Assembly (NCBI GenBank): GCA_008933995.1
Contig: WARS01000013.1
Location: forward strand, 14,201,806-14,265,805
Length of the DNA stretch: 64,000 bases
Direction: 5' to 3'
From: Datnioides undecimradiatus
Taxonomy: Eukaryota; Chordata; Actinopteri; Lobotiformes; Datnioididae
Shown here piece by piece: positions 22,086 through 33,300 of the stretch. The translations under genes and the position numbers were made by a program. Each line of letters begins with the position of its first letter. Within the stretch, counting starts at the first letter, position 1. The notes under the pieces are model-generated. The model made no database searches. It was not told the origin of the DNA and saw only the letters and a program-made list of their open reading frames with translations.

Positions 22086-24302
22086 ATGTACCAAGTTGTA
22101 CCAGGAGGAGCGGGAGGCACAATTACAGATGTTATCCCCAAGCAGAAACACAGCAAGGACACTCGACCCTTAGTCGGAGCTGGAGTAATCGGCCTGGTGC
22201 TTGTGATTGCAGCAGTGACTGCATGGTGTTATTACATAGCCTCTCTACGCAAAGCTGAGCTGCTTAAGACTCAGCTGCTGGATCTGAATAAAGATGGCTA
22301 CATTATCCGCAACCAGGGAGGGTCTATTGTTTTCAGAATGGATTTCAGGTAGGCCATTTTCATTGATCTTTTAAATTTGTTGTTTGTGTAATGATATAAT
22401 TGATGGAAATTGTAAGTACACAAGTCTTTTCAGGTATTAAGGCTAAATGTCAACAGAAATCTGAGGTGTGTGTTGAGAGAGATTGCATTAAAACATAATT
22501 ATATTGGCAGGTCAGGTACGCTGGATTTGGATTCATGCTCCAAAGAAGGGGAGATCCTAAGCTGTGGAAGCACCACTGATAGAAAACTGAACTTCTTCAT
22601 TGAGACAGTGCGACCGAAGGATACGGTACAATGCTACCGTGTGCGTTGGGAGGAACTGGTTCCTGACATTCCTGTTGAGCATGCTATGACATACAAGTTT
22701 GCACACTGGTATGGCGGTGCTGTATCAGCAATTCAGCACTGGCCTATTTCTCTTTCTGGCCAACAGGCTCCAAAACCTTTTGTTACCAGTGACATCTATT
22801 CGAACCGAAATGAGTTTGGAGGAATTTTGGAGAGTTACTGGCTTTCATCCAATGCTACAGCCATCAAGATAAACAACTCTGTGCCTTTTCATCTGGGCTG
22901 GAATGATACAGAGAAGACCATGTACTTCCAGGCACGATACAATGACAGCCCTTTCAAGCCAAACCCAGGAGAAGCACCATGCGCCGAACTTAGCTACAGA
23001 GTATGTGTGGGCTCTGATGTAACATCCATACACAAGTACATGGTCCGCAGATACTTCAACAAACCAAACAAAGTGCCAGCCAAAGCAATGTTTCGCCATC
23101 CTATATGGTCGACTTGGGCTCTACATAAGACTGAAATAGACCAAGAGAAACTCTTGACGTATGCGACTAATATCCGCAAGTATAACTTTAACTGTAGCCA
23201 CCTAGAGCTAGATGATCGTTACACCAGCCGCTATGGAGAATTTGAGTTTGACACGACAAAGTTCCCCAATGCCTCAGCCATGTTCCAAAAGCTAAAATCA
23301 GATGGATTCCTGATATCACTCTGGATTCACCCCTTTGTTAACTATGACTCAGAAAACTTTCATGCTTGTGTAGAGAGGGGGCTCTTTGTTCGGGAGCCTA
23401 CAGGCCATCTGCCAGCATTGGTGCGCTGGTGGAATGGCATTGGCGGCATTTTGGACTTTACAAATCCAGAGGCCCGTGATTGGTTTTCCTCTCAGCTACG
23501 TTCATTGCGCTCCAGGTATGGGGTGTCATCTTTTAAATTTGATGCAGGGGAGACCAACTACTTACCATGGAAATTTAGCACCAGAACTCCCATTCGGGAC
23601 CCAAGTTTTTTTACAAGACGTTACACGGAAATGGCTATTCCTTATAATGATAGAGCTGAGCTGCGCAGTGGGTACCAGTCCCAGAACATATCCTGCTTCT
23701 TCAGGCCAATTGACAGAGACTCTGTTTGGGGCTATGAGTTGGGTCTTAAATCTCTTATTCCCACAGTGCTCACCATCAGCATCCTCGGCTATCAGTTCAT
23801 TCTACCAGACATGATCGGAGGGAATGCCTATCTGAACCGCACAGATGGAAATCGTGCTTTGCCCGATCGAGAACTCTATATCCGCTGGCTGGAGCTGTCA
23901 GCCTTCATGCCCTCCATGCAGTTTTCTATTCCACCATGGGAATACGACAATGAGGTGGTTGAAATTGCTCGGAAATACACAGCCCTCCACGAGAGTATTG
24001 TAGCACCACGGGTCCTGGAGCTGGCCGGTGAGGTGCTGGACACGGGGGATCCAATCATAAGGCCCCTGTGGTGGATTGCCACAGGTGATGAGACAGCCTA
24101 TAAAATCGACTCCCAGTTCTTGATTGGGGATGACCTCATGGTAGCCCCAGTTTTAGAGCCTGGAAAGCAAGAGCGTGACATCTACCTCCCCGCCGGCCGT
24201 TGGAGAAGCTACAAGGGGGAGAGATTTGATATCAAGGAGCCACTGCACCTCACAGACTACCCTGTAGATCTAGATGAAATTGCTTACTTTGTCTGGGTGT
24301 AG
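22086..24302 (+). CDS. myorg: myogenesis-regulating glycosidase (GH31), 2 coding exons
   Basis: Coding exons 22086-22348 and 22511-24302 (TAG) join in phase to 684 aa (human MYORG about 714). It is a type II membrane protein: a short cytoplasmic N-terminus, a membrane helix at about residues 29-50 ([20 protein letters not shown]), then a lumenal GH31 barrel. GH31 marks are the nucleophile in FKFDAGE (Asp432), the acid/base region IDRDSVWGY (Asp491), the LEIDD-like region [14 protein letters not shown], and RWWNGIG. The C-terminal beta domain has [27 protein letters not shown] and WRSYKGE. MYORG is an ER/Golgi alpha-galactosidase expressed in muscle and astrocytes, and human loss causes primary brain calcification. 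The intron splits an Arg codon at residue 88. An in-frame TGA lies five codons upstream of 22086, fixing the start; the N-terminus is shorter than in human. Most of the protein lies in one large exon, as in mammals. Confidence 0.96.
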
Positions 24303-26600
24303 CAACAAGGGAATGTAAAGAAAAAAGACTTGATTTGCCTATGCTTCAATTTGCTTGTAAGACAAGCTTCACAAATGTAGCTTTTATGTTAGGGTGGACA
24401 TTGCATGAAAATGTTTTGTTATTGAAAAAAGCTTTGATGCCACAAAATATGATGACTAAAAGAATTTTAAATTGTAATGTTTCATCACAAATGTGATACT
24501 GCTTATTTCTTAAAACCTCATCTGAATGTTTTATTTTATTTAAACAAAAGCATCTTTTTTGCATTTAGCATAGTCTACATTTTAAAGAGAGATCATGTAA
24601 GTTTTGCAGACAAGCAGATCCTTTTTTCATAAAATATAGTTATTTGATTATTAATGGTAAAACACAATATAACAATAGCACAAGTAGAAAAAATATCAAA
24701 GCGAACAGACTCAACACAGCAACATCTGTTTAAAGTGTGATAACATCAGCTAATAACAGCCACCATAAGCTACTGGTCACACCAAACCGAGTAAAGGATG
24801 TGTTTTGATGCATGTGATTTATATTTTCATTTATACAATGAAAATATGCTATTTAATCGATCAGAGGTTACATAGTCTCACTTTAAAGGCTGTACATATC
24901 ATGTATGTGGTTCAGCTGTCAAAAAGGGAATATGCAAACTGTGAACTTAGCAAGGCATAATTGCCAATGTATGCCATAAAGTAGATATAGGTTCAAGTTA
25001 AATTTAAACAAGACAGTTTGTATCATGGAAGGACAATTTAAGAAGTATTATTTTTGTCATTAAACAGATAGTTGGTGACATAAAACCTCCTACATTGATA
25101 AAAACTCTCAGTTTAACTGAGATATGCTACTTTCCATTGACACTAATGACTCTTCTACTTGTCTGCTAGCAGCTCCTTTTCAGGAAGTCAGGTTTTATGC
25201 TTCACTTATCAGGATGAATGCTTGAAGTTTAATCATTACAAACGGCATGCGCTCTCATTTGTGCAACAGTGTCATGTAACTACTCTTAGTCCAGAAGAGG
25301 ATGCCTTTTTATTAGGCACTAAATATTTTATGCTCTTCCTCAGGTAACAGCTTTCTCTGGCTGTAGTGTGTTTTGAAGTGTCTGTTAATTGTATTTACTG
25401 TGCTTTGCTGACTCTGAATGCAGCTGAACAGCTACTACTATATTGTGTAATGTATAATACACTGACATCCAAAATAGTAAATCTCTTTTGGAAGCTTTGC
25501 TGATGTTTGTATTTCTATTATTATTACTCTATACCTACTTGGTATGTAGTGTGGAAGTCTATACATGTGATGAATTAAGCAGCATTTAATGAAATCAAAT
25601 GAAATGGTACAGTGTATTTCTCTACCTTGTGTTTTGTTAATGTGAATATCTTCTAACTGAAGTAATGTCCTGTAAGTGCCATATGTTAATAATTACTACC
25701 ATATACGTATGTATGATTAGTTGTTTTTCAATTAGATTGTCAGTTTAGATTGTTACATATTGCGCAAATATTCTGTCTGAAATTATTGTTAATTTAATCC
25801 TATACGGGTGAGTTAACCATTTTGGTCAACATCACATGGTCAACAGGACTACATTTTCCAGTGTGCCCCTGCGAATGTCTAAAAAACATTTTTTCAAAGT
25901 TCTAGGACAAAGTACATAATGTAAAATCATGCATCTTGTTATCCAGAAATGAAGGTGATATTGACAGTCACATAAAACTTGGGATTACATAGCAAGCGTA
26001 TTTCCCTAAGCGTCTTCTCACAAAGAAAAAACAATAAACAATAATGATGGTCCAATGGGTGAACATGGTCTAGCACATTCTTATATTGCATTATTCTCTA
26101 TTGCCAATATTTCTTTATTTTTTAAATTCTGTGTGCATTACCCCTACTATGCCGCCCCATGGTGACTGTGCATGCTTTGACATGTAGCCTACAGGTTGAC
26201 CTCAGTGGGTTTTGTTTGTGCCTTTTGACATAGTTTCATCATAACAACACTCCCTATTTATAGCGGTTCTCACTCAGCATCTGGGCCAGGCCAACCTCTG
26301 AGGCTATTTCTGTCTCAGACTGTCTTGCTTTATGACAAGACTTGGAAGGCTATGTCTCAGACTGAATGTTCCTTTGCTTTTGGCTCTTTTGACCTGGTGT
26401 GTTCTGCTTGCCTTGAGTTATTGTAGATGAACACTGCCAACATTTGTATATGACTTAAGGACAGAACTAATTTCAGCAAGATTGTATGTTAAATATAATT
26501 TTTATTATGAATGTATTAAATTAAATCAAGTTTGATGCTTGACATTTGTAAGTATTTTTGTTGTTTAATTTGCATGGAACATGTAATAAACTTCATTTTA
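24303..26600 (+). other. probable myorg 3' UTR and flank
   Basis: This AT-rich sequence has no coding potential. AATAAA signals near 26032 and within TGTAATAAACTTC near 26584 could end a long 3' UTR. The real end is not determinable. A copy of an interspersed repeat (minus orientation) lies at about 24725-24905. Confidence 0.45.
24725..24905 (-). repeat. interspersed repeat copy A (family shared with 36165-36360)
   Basis: On the minus strand, TTTAAAGTGAGACTATGTA (about 24891-24873) is followed by TGGTGTGACCAGTAGC and TTATGGTGGCTGTTATTAGC (about 24785-24748). The same two blocks, in the same order and with similar spacing, occur on the + strand at about 36171-36345. Two diverged copies of one element in opposite orientations explain this; class unknown. 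Confidence 0.6.
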
Positions 26601-27883
26601 AAAAGAAAAGGCTATATGGTACTTTATGCTCCCATTACAGGCTCATTGTAAATCCTCTGAAAGTGATCAATATAAGACTGACTTACTTTTTACGCACACC
26701 TACAAATAAAATAGAACAAGAAAAGACCCATGGACATGACATTAAGGTCAGTGAAGTGACAGTGCAACCAGTGAGCCAATAACAACCTGTAACCTCGTAT
26801 GAGTCTGCAATACATGAAAACTAATATGCCTATCAATTCAATAGTGAAAGAGACACCCTTGAGGGACTTTTCCAACTTTTGCCGCTTGGCTCATCACGGG
26901 GCAATAATGACAAGGTGATGAAACAATTGTGCAGGTTATTTGGAGGCTGTGTTCAGATCAATAAATCATCTGGTGGTTCACGATATGAGGCCAGAGAGCG
27001 AGTGATATTAAAGTATTTGACGAGACACAAAGAATAAAAAAATAAAAAAAAACAGAAAGAGAAAATAGCAACACTATTTATGAGAATTACAGCATTAAGC
27101 ATGATTGTTCTTTCTGAGATCAGACAGCCGGGCTCAACCACATCTTACTGTTATAGTCAATCTATCTCTCATATGTTTGGGGAATTTATTCCATTTCACA
27201 ACAGTGGGATATGCTTCACAACTACTTCACTTTATTTGCCCATGCCTCATCTTTCTTCAGAATTGATCTCGACTTGCAGCCTGTGCGGGGAGGACATACA
27301 TTCATTGATTAGCTGTCTCTGTGTTGCAGCGATCAATATTATTTGTCAGTTTGCTTTCTGCAATCATATTGTTTGGCTCTGCCCATCTTTTCATAGACTG
27401 GACAATTCATTTGTGTTGGAGCTTTAAGGGGAACATGCAGATTTCTGTAGGGAGTGCTGAAAAAAACAAGATTAGAAAAATGGGCCATTGTACGCCAAAA
27501 CAAAAGGATCTTTTGTGAATTTGTGCCAATTCTAGTGTGTGGAGGCAGGAGGTTTCATATAAAAAAAAAATCATATTATTAATTTGTTAATTCAAACAAT
27601 GGCCAAAATGGCTATTTGTGGAGCTAGTAATAAGAAATCACAATTTAACATTAAAATAACCATTTGAATGTTAATGATGTAAGGTGTAGTAAGGTGAGTA
27701 AGTTCAAAAGAGATTTAACAGAGTGAGCTGGCAAAAAATGAACAGATATTGAAAACAATGACATGAAATCTTTGGCTCTTCTGGCCATGTGGTGCTACAG
27801 GCGTCCAGAAGGGTGCAGTGTAGCTTCATTGATAAATTCTGCCACTGACATGTCAGTGGACCATGGTCCAGATGTTACTGCGT

Positions 27884-27885
<2 letters not shown>

Positions 27886-27923
<38 letters not shown>
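27886..27923. repeat. (CA)n microsatellite
   Basis: About 19 uninterrupted CA units. Confidence 0.95.
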
Positions 27924-27925
<2 letters not shown>

Positions 27926-28117
27926 CAAGCAGGACACAAAACTGGCAGAGCACTCCCCCCTTCTTTCCCCACCTGTGAGCCCACCTGTGTGTCCATCTGC
28001 AGAGGAGAGACGCCAGTTGTTCTGGTTAGGAGCCAGTGTGTCTCAAGTACCTTCCCATATCCTCCTTCTCTAAGCCTGTCTGCTCTCTGTCCTCCACAGT
28101 AAGGCATATATTACACA

Positions 28118-28146
28118 AAGAGAGAGAGACAGAGACAGAGAGACAA
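28118..28146. repeat. (GA)n-rich tract
   Basis: AGAGAGAGACAGAGACAGAGAG type simple sequence. Confidence 0.8.
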
Positions 28147-28599
28147 TAACCATTAAAGCACTGCTGACTCACAAAAAATAGGAACAGGTGAAAAATAAAT
28201 GCATCGTTTACAATTACCAACTTACTTTACTAATCAGTAATATGTCCTCAGCACATGGGATGCAAACTTAATTAATTACCATGATAATGAAATAATTAAG
28301 TACAGCATTGTTGTGAATGTTTTGCTGCTCATAGTGCCAGAGATTTCAGAGATTACTTCAATTTGTGTTCTAATTTGTACAGCTTAATTCAGCCAGACCT
28401 GAATTAACAATTTCTCCAAATACACTAATTGATGAAAAGTGTATTGCACTTATATGCATAAATATACACTACAATAATTGTTAATGAACATTAAAACTAC
28501 TGAATCCATCATCAAAGTTGTTGCTAAAACCCAATTAAAAACCAAAGTGAATGAGAAGAGACAAACAATGATGAATAAGCTTCAGTTTTATTAAAAAGT

Positions 28600-30900
28600 T
28601 TTCCGGCCTCTTTGAGCTATGTGAGGAATGAGCGTTTCTTGTAGGAGACCACAGGGGAAATAAAACCCCACGGCCATCTCCTGTGTGAAGTGAGAATCTT
28701 TGTCCTTAACCCAAGATTTTCACTCCGTAACTAGAATGACCTCGCATCTGGTGCTGCCATGGCTTGTCTGACAGGAATATGTCTGTCCTCGCTAGGTAAC
28801 AAATGAACCCAACACCCCAGAGACTGGTCTCGCATCTGTTTATCTTTTTCACCTGTCGGTTCGCTGCACTGCATCAGGCTTACGCTCTTCTGCAGCCTTT
28901 GTGGATTTCTGAGCATGCCTCTGGCATTACAGGGACAGAGATAGTCGGTGTTGGCTGGTAGCACCATTTGTTAACTTTATGATTAGGTGTGATAGCATAG
29001 TACAGTTGTTGTTTTTATACTTTACTATTGTGTTTTTGAACAACAATTTCAAAGCTTAAAATTGTTATTCTAAAGATTCTTATCTTGCAGCTACTAGTGT
29101 GAGGATGTGGTGCTTCTCTTTCCTTTTTGATTTTCTAAATTTAACAGCTCTTCATATCAAAATGTGGGTTGGGAAAAAAATATCAAGTTGATGACCATCA
29201 CACTGACCTTAAGGGAATGGTTATGGGAATTTTTCACCATTGTCTAACATGTTACAGAGCAAATGAAGAATCGATTAATTGAAAAATTAATTGGCAAATG
29301 ATCCTAGAATGAAAATCTGTAGTTTCATTTGAAATTTTGGACACTGTCAATAAAGCTCTCTTGAATCTGGAGTCTGTGCTGACAGTATACATAGTATAGA
29401 GTAAAAGTGAAGTTGTGACAGATATGCAGACACACTTAAACAGTAAAATTAAGGACTTAGGTCAGGACAACAGGCGGGCCACTTCCTCTGTGCCTTGGTG
29501 GGGGTAAGAGGTTGAACCAAATGTCAGGCACTGAGGAACAGATGCATAATTGAAACATTGCATTGCTGCTGCAGCCGCGCACAAGGTTGCTTGATTGATA
29601 CCGTTTTAGAACACTCCTGTCCCCTCGTGCTCATGGGATTTACCTGGGGAGAAACCAGGGGAGGGGGAAAGGTGCTTAGGTGGCTCATCTGGGTTTTGGA
29701 GGAAAATTGGTGCCATCCATCAAACACTGCATTTAACAAACGCTAACGCAGGCCTGGCCAACAAAGGATTCGTATATAAGGCGGCGAACTGGGAAACATG
29801 TGAGGTGCAGGGACTGCTGAGGGTCTATCAATCAACCAGTCAGCTCCTTTATTTAACAAGCGAGGGCCACAGACCCCGAGGGCCACACTCCATATTCTGG
29901 CTGGTTGGGCTTGCAGTCTTCTTCTGTAAAAGGAAGAAAAAAGGGGAAGCGGGGGATGAAGGGAGGAAGGAAAGAGGGACATGAAGGGATTGGGGTTGGG
30001 GGGGTGATGGAGGTGCAGAAGGGTTTGGCCCGTGTCCCCTGGCGTGCCGGTGCGCTTCATCTTCTCAGTGCAAGGGCCTGGAACTGCTGCTTGATGGGAT
30101 TTTCAGCCCTGTGGCCTCCGCTGTCCCAGCATCCATCTGGAGGGCTGCCGTGTGCACAGCGGAGAGCCAGCCACTCAGCGACACAGCCATAAAGAACAAC
30201 CCGTAGGCCAGCCAATGCCACTGATCTGAGGCTCGCAGCTCTGTTCAGTGGACAGGCCAACACTCAGTGGCACACATTCCTGTCAGGGACACAGGCTGAT
30301 CCCTAAGCTACTGTGTGCTCAGTGGAACAGCAGACACGCTCTGTGAGGCAGCCCACATCCAACCACTGACTCCTTCAAAGCTTAGAAAATTGGAATGGAA
30401 CAAGGACTTCACTATTCAGCATCCTTAATGGTGTGGAGAGGACTCTCTCCCCTCTTTCTCATTTGTTCTATCTCTGTGTGTGTCACTGCAATGGAATATA
30501 CCCATATCCTTATTTTCACTTTGCATGACTTTTAATATGTTGTCAAGATTTGTGTCCAATATCTAGAGTGTTCAATATCTAATTGAGGTAAGATGCAGAA
30601 GTTATGGTGGCACCATGTAGACAATACAAACGTACATGCAGTGGTCACACAGATTCCTGATTCAAATAAGCCTGAAGGAAGGCTGGCCATCATAAAACTT
30701 TGCCTAAAAAATGAAGCTTCCTTTGCATGTTCAATAAGACACTGAGTCCATTTTTTACAGAGAAGTTCAATTTAATACCACAACGCACAGCATCCAGAAC
30801 AATAATATCAGCGATATATAATTGAAAATCAAGACCAAATATGCAAAGACAATCATTACTGCCTCTCATTATTGGATCCAATTTATGTATGCCCCAGGGG
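28600..30900. other. non-genic region with purine tract
   Basis: No exon is supported. A strongly purine-biased stretch (about 29930-30020; G/A with GGGATTGGGGTTGGGGGG) and a moderately GC-rich block to about 30330 stand out from the AT-rich surroundings. Neither looks coding. Confidence 0.55.
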
Positions 30901-31320
30901 ACAGAGTAGCAAATAATGGATTGGTACTGTGGAGAGCCGAGATACTGTACGTGCCATATTGGTGGAGAACATGCACGAGATCCAGTCTGATATAAGTGAT
31001 GCGAGCGTGGAAAGTTTGAATTGAAAATGTTTTTGTTTCTCCTCAGGGCTATGTGGCATCATTAGCATATTTTTTCTCTCCTGACGACTGTAAATTCACT
31101 GAATGTAGCACTGTGGTGGGTAAGGTGGGCAGACGGCAGACTGTATAAATAAACAGAGTCTGTCTGAGGGCAGCACTGTGGCCCCCACCTGCCCACCATC
31201 AATCAATATTACAGCGGCCACTGGCAGCCCAATCGCCCTTTTATAGGCCTGTGAAATGATCAAACATCTGCTCATAACCATGCTTCATATATAGCTGGAT
31301 CATACATACAATATCAAACT
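30900..31320. other. candidate conserved non-coding block
   Basis: Unique sequence without simple repeats. It holds paired E-box-like CACCTG / GGTGGG stretches, CAATCAATATTACAG and TTTTATAGGCCTGTGAAATG. It looks like a conserved enhancer by composition only; conservation was not checked. Confidence 0.3.
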
Positions 31321-33300
31321 CTGCATGATATCAGGAGGCACAACAGGATGTAGCAGTGACAATATAGTCCATTTATACAGAAGTGCAAACAGGAGCAGAT
31401 TAAGAGGTATAAGAAGCCTTAAGGCGACTTCATCAGCATTGTCTTCAGTAACAAAATCAGCTTTTTATAGCTCACAGAATACTTTCATCTTGTTGTTTTG
31501 CAGTAAACACCTGCAGTTTTATTTTTGTGTGCCCCAAAGACTTGGGTGAGAAAGCAAAACTCCAGCCCAACACTTTCCTTGTTTATCGCTTAAAAGTCGG
31601 CCATGTTGATGGAAGCTCAGTGAACATGATAAAAGTTGAGCCCAGTAACTAGTTTGGCAGCTGTAGTAGACAAAGGTTGCTGGGGCCTAGTCCATGGAGA
31701 GGGGGAATGAATCCAACTGGTCCAAGGTTAATGGTGGCTTGGAACAAAATGGATTCAGTGCCAGGGGCGTGCTGACAGGTGATTTGACATGAGTGAAGGT
31801 GGGCCATCAATCTCCTGTTGGCCCCTATGACCCTCCCCCGCCCAGCCTTAGCAGCTAGGGGGCGCCAGGTGTCATGGTGCCCTGACCTGGACAGGTCTCC
31901 AGATAGCCCACCTGCTGTCTGCCTAAAGCTCCCCCTACGGCTAGAAGAGACTCCCATCACTTCACGCTTGGCTGGCATAATGAAACTGTGATTGGAAGAT
32001 AGTGAACTGTGACAGGCAGTAGTAGACTCAAAGTCTTCGAGCCAAATTCAAACCACTCGCTCCAGGTTTCCTTTTACAGCCCGCTTTTCTCTTGAATCGG
32101 TCTGACAATTTAATGGTGCAAAAATGATAATCTGCCAGCCTATCTTTAATATGCTTTCATACTTCGCATGGCTATTGTCTCGTGTACTGCAGAATAAAGG
32201 GACTTTGTAACTCATTCAACCTGAGGAGAAATATCAGGTAAAGTATGCTGAGGCAAAAACTACTTTGTGTAGTACCAGTGTCATTATGTGCATGTGTACC
32301 CCACCACCGCCCCCCCAACCTGCCTTGCACCCTCCCCAGGGAGGCTCAGCTTCACGTTTAAACCTGACATAAATTCCCTGTCACAAATCCCTGGGGCAGC
32401 CAGGCTTGTAGGCACAAAAGCAAATATTTCCGTTCCTGATCATGGCCAATCCCTTTTAACATCCCCACCCACTGACCACCCTCCTCCATCCCACCCTCCT
32501 CTGAACCTACCCTAGCACCGCAAGCCAGCCATTTGTCACAAAGTAATTATAGAATTATCGATTGGCAAGCAATTAACACCTTTCTTCTCTTTTTCCACCC
32601 TCCTCCTTGCCCCACCCACACCCCCCACGTCCGCCTCCACTCCATCCTTTAATTTGAACTCGGAGAAAGAAAGAATAAGAAGGTGGAGAAAAAAGCTGTG
32701 GGAGTAACACATTTAATCCTGCTGGCATTTCCTAGTTCTCCTCAAATTAATAGGGCGACGGGGACAAAACGGCTTTTCTCTTTCTTCCTCTGTTTCCTCT
32801 CTTATTTCTCTCCTTGTCTTGCCTGCTGATCTATCTTTAACAGACAGGGAGCTCTTAGAGTACAGCCAAACACTCTATTCTAGCTGGGATGAATGAATGC
32901 ACCATTAAACCTCATTTCAAAAAGAACACCTTGCATGCTTCATAAGAGCCACATAGCTTGCGGTATGATAACTGTAACAATGTTGTTGAACTCTCAAAGG
33001 GGAAGAAGACCTAACCAGCACAGACTACTCTTTATTTTCTTTTTCGTACTTGGCAGCCTTTTACTTTTTTACCCGTTCTTTCTGTCCTGTTTTCCAGCTG
33101 CCACTAGTAGTAGAGGAGGTCCAGATGGACGTGCAGGGGAACAGTGCTTGAACCTCCGGCTGGCAGGTGTCTGAGTCAGGATGGATGTCATGGAACATCA
33201 CCTTAGTAACATATGGATAGGGACAGGGGAGTTGATTCCCCTTCTGGCAAGTTTGATAACACATCTTCTCTCTCTGTTTATCAGCCTCTGCCTCCCTGCA
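31320..33300. other. non-genic region, candidate regulatory blocks
   Basis: No coding exon is supported. It includes the CTCF-like site at about 31850 and a C-rich stretch near 32300-32510. A unique block at about 32520-32790 holds AATTATAGAATTATCGATTGG and CAAATTAATAGGG, of the sort seen in conserved homeodomain-bound elements. Confidence 0.45.
31849..31872 (+). promoter_or_regulatory. CTCF-like binding motif
   Basis: CAGCTAGGGGGCGCCAGG (31852-31869) closely fits the CTCF core CCASYAGRKGGCRS: the invariant AGGGGGCGC block is complete. It lies in a unique GC-richer block (about 31730-31970) that also holds CAGGTGATTTG and other E-boxes. Function is inferred from the motif only. Confidence 0.5.

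Larger units (their letters stand above)
26600..28600. other. non-genic region
   Basis: No gene is seen. It contains an A-rich run near 27035-27055, a (CA)n microsatellite (27886-27923) and a GA-rich tract near 28118-28146. Apparent frames of repeated Thr-His come from the CA repeat. Confidence 0.6.

Noticed and set aside
27853..28107. Open frames over the CA repeat (also at 39822-40114 and 48701-48935)
   Set aside because: Dinucleotide repeats give open frames of alternating Thr-His or Val-Cys in several phases; not genes.
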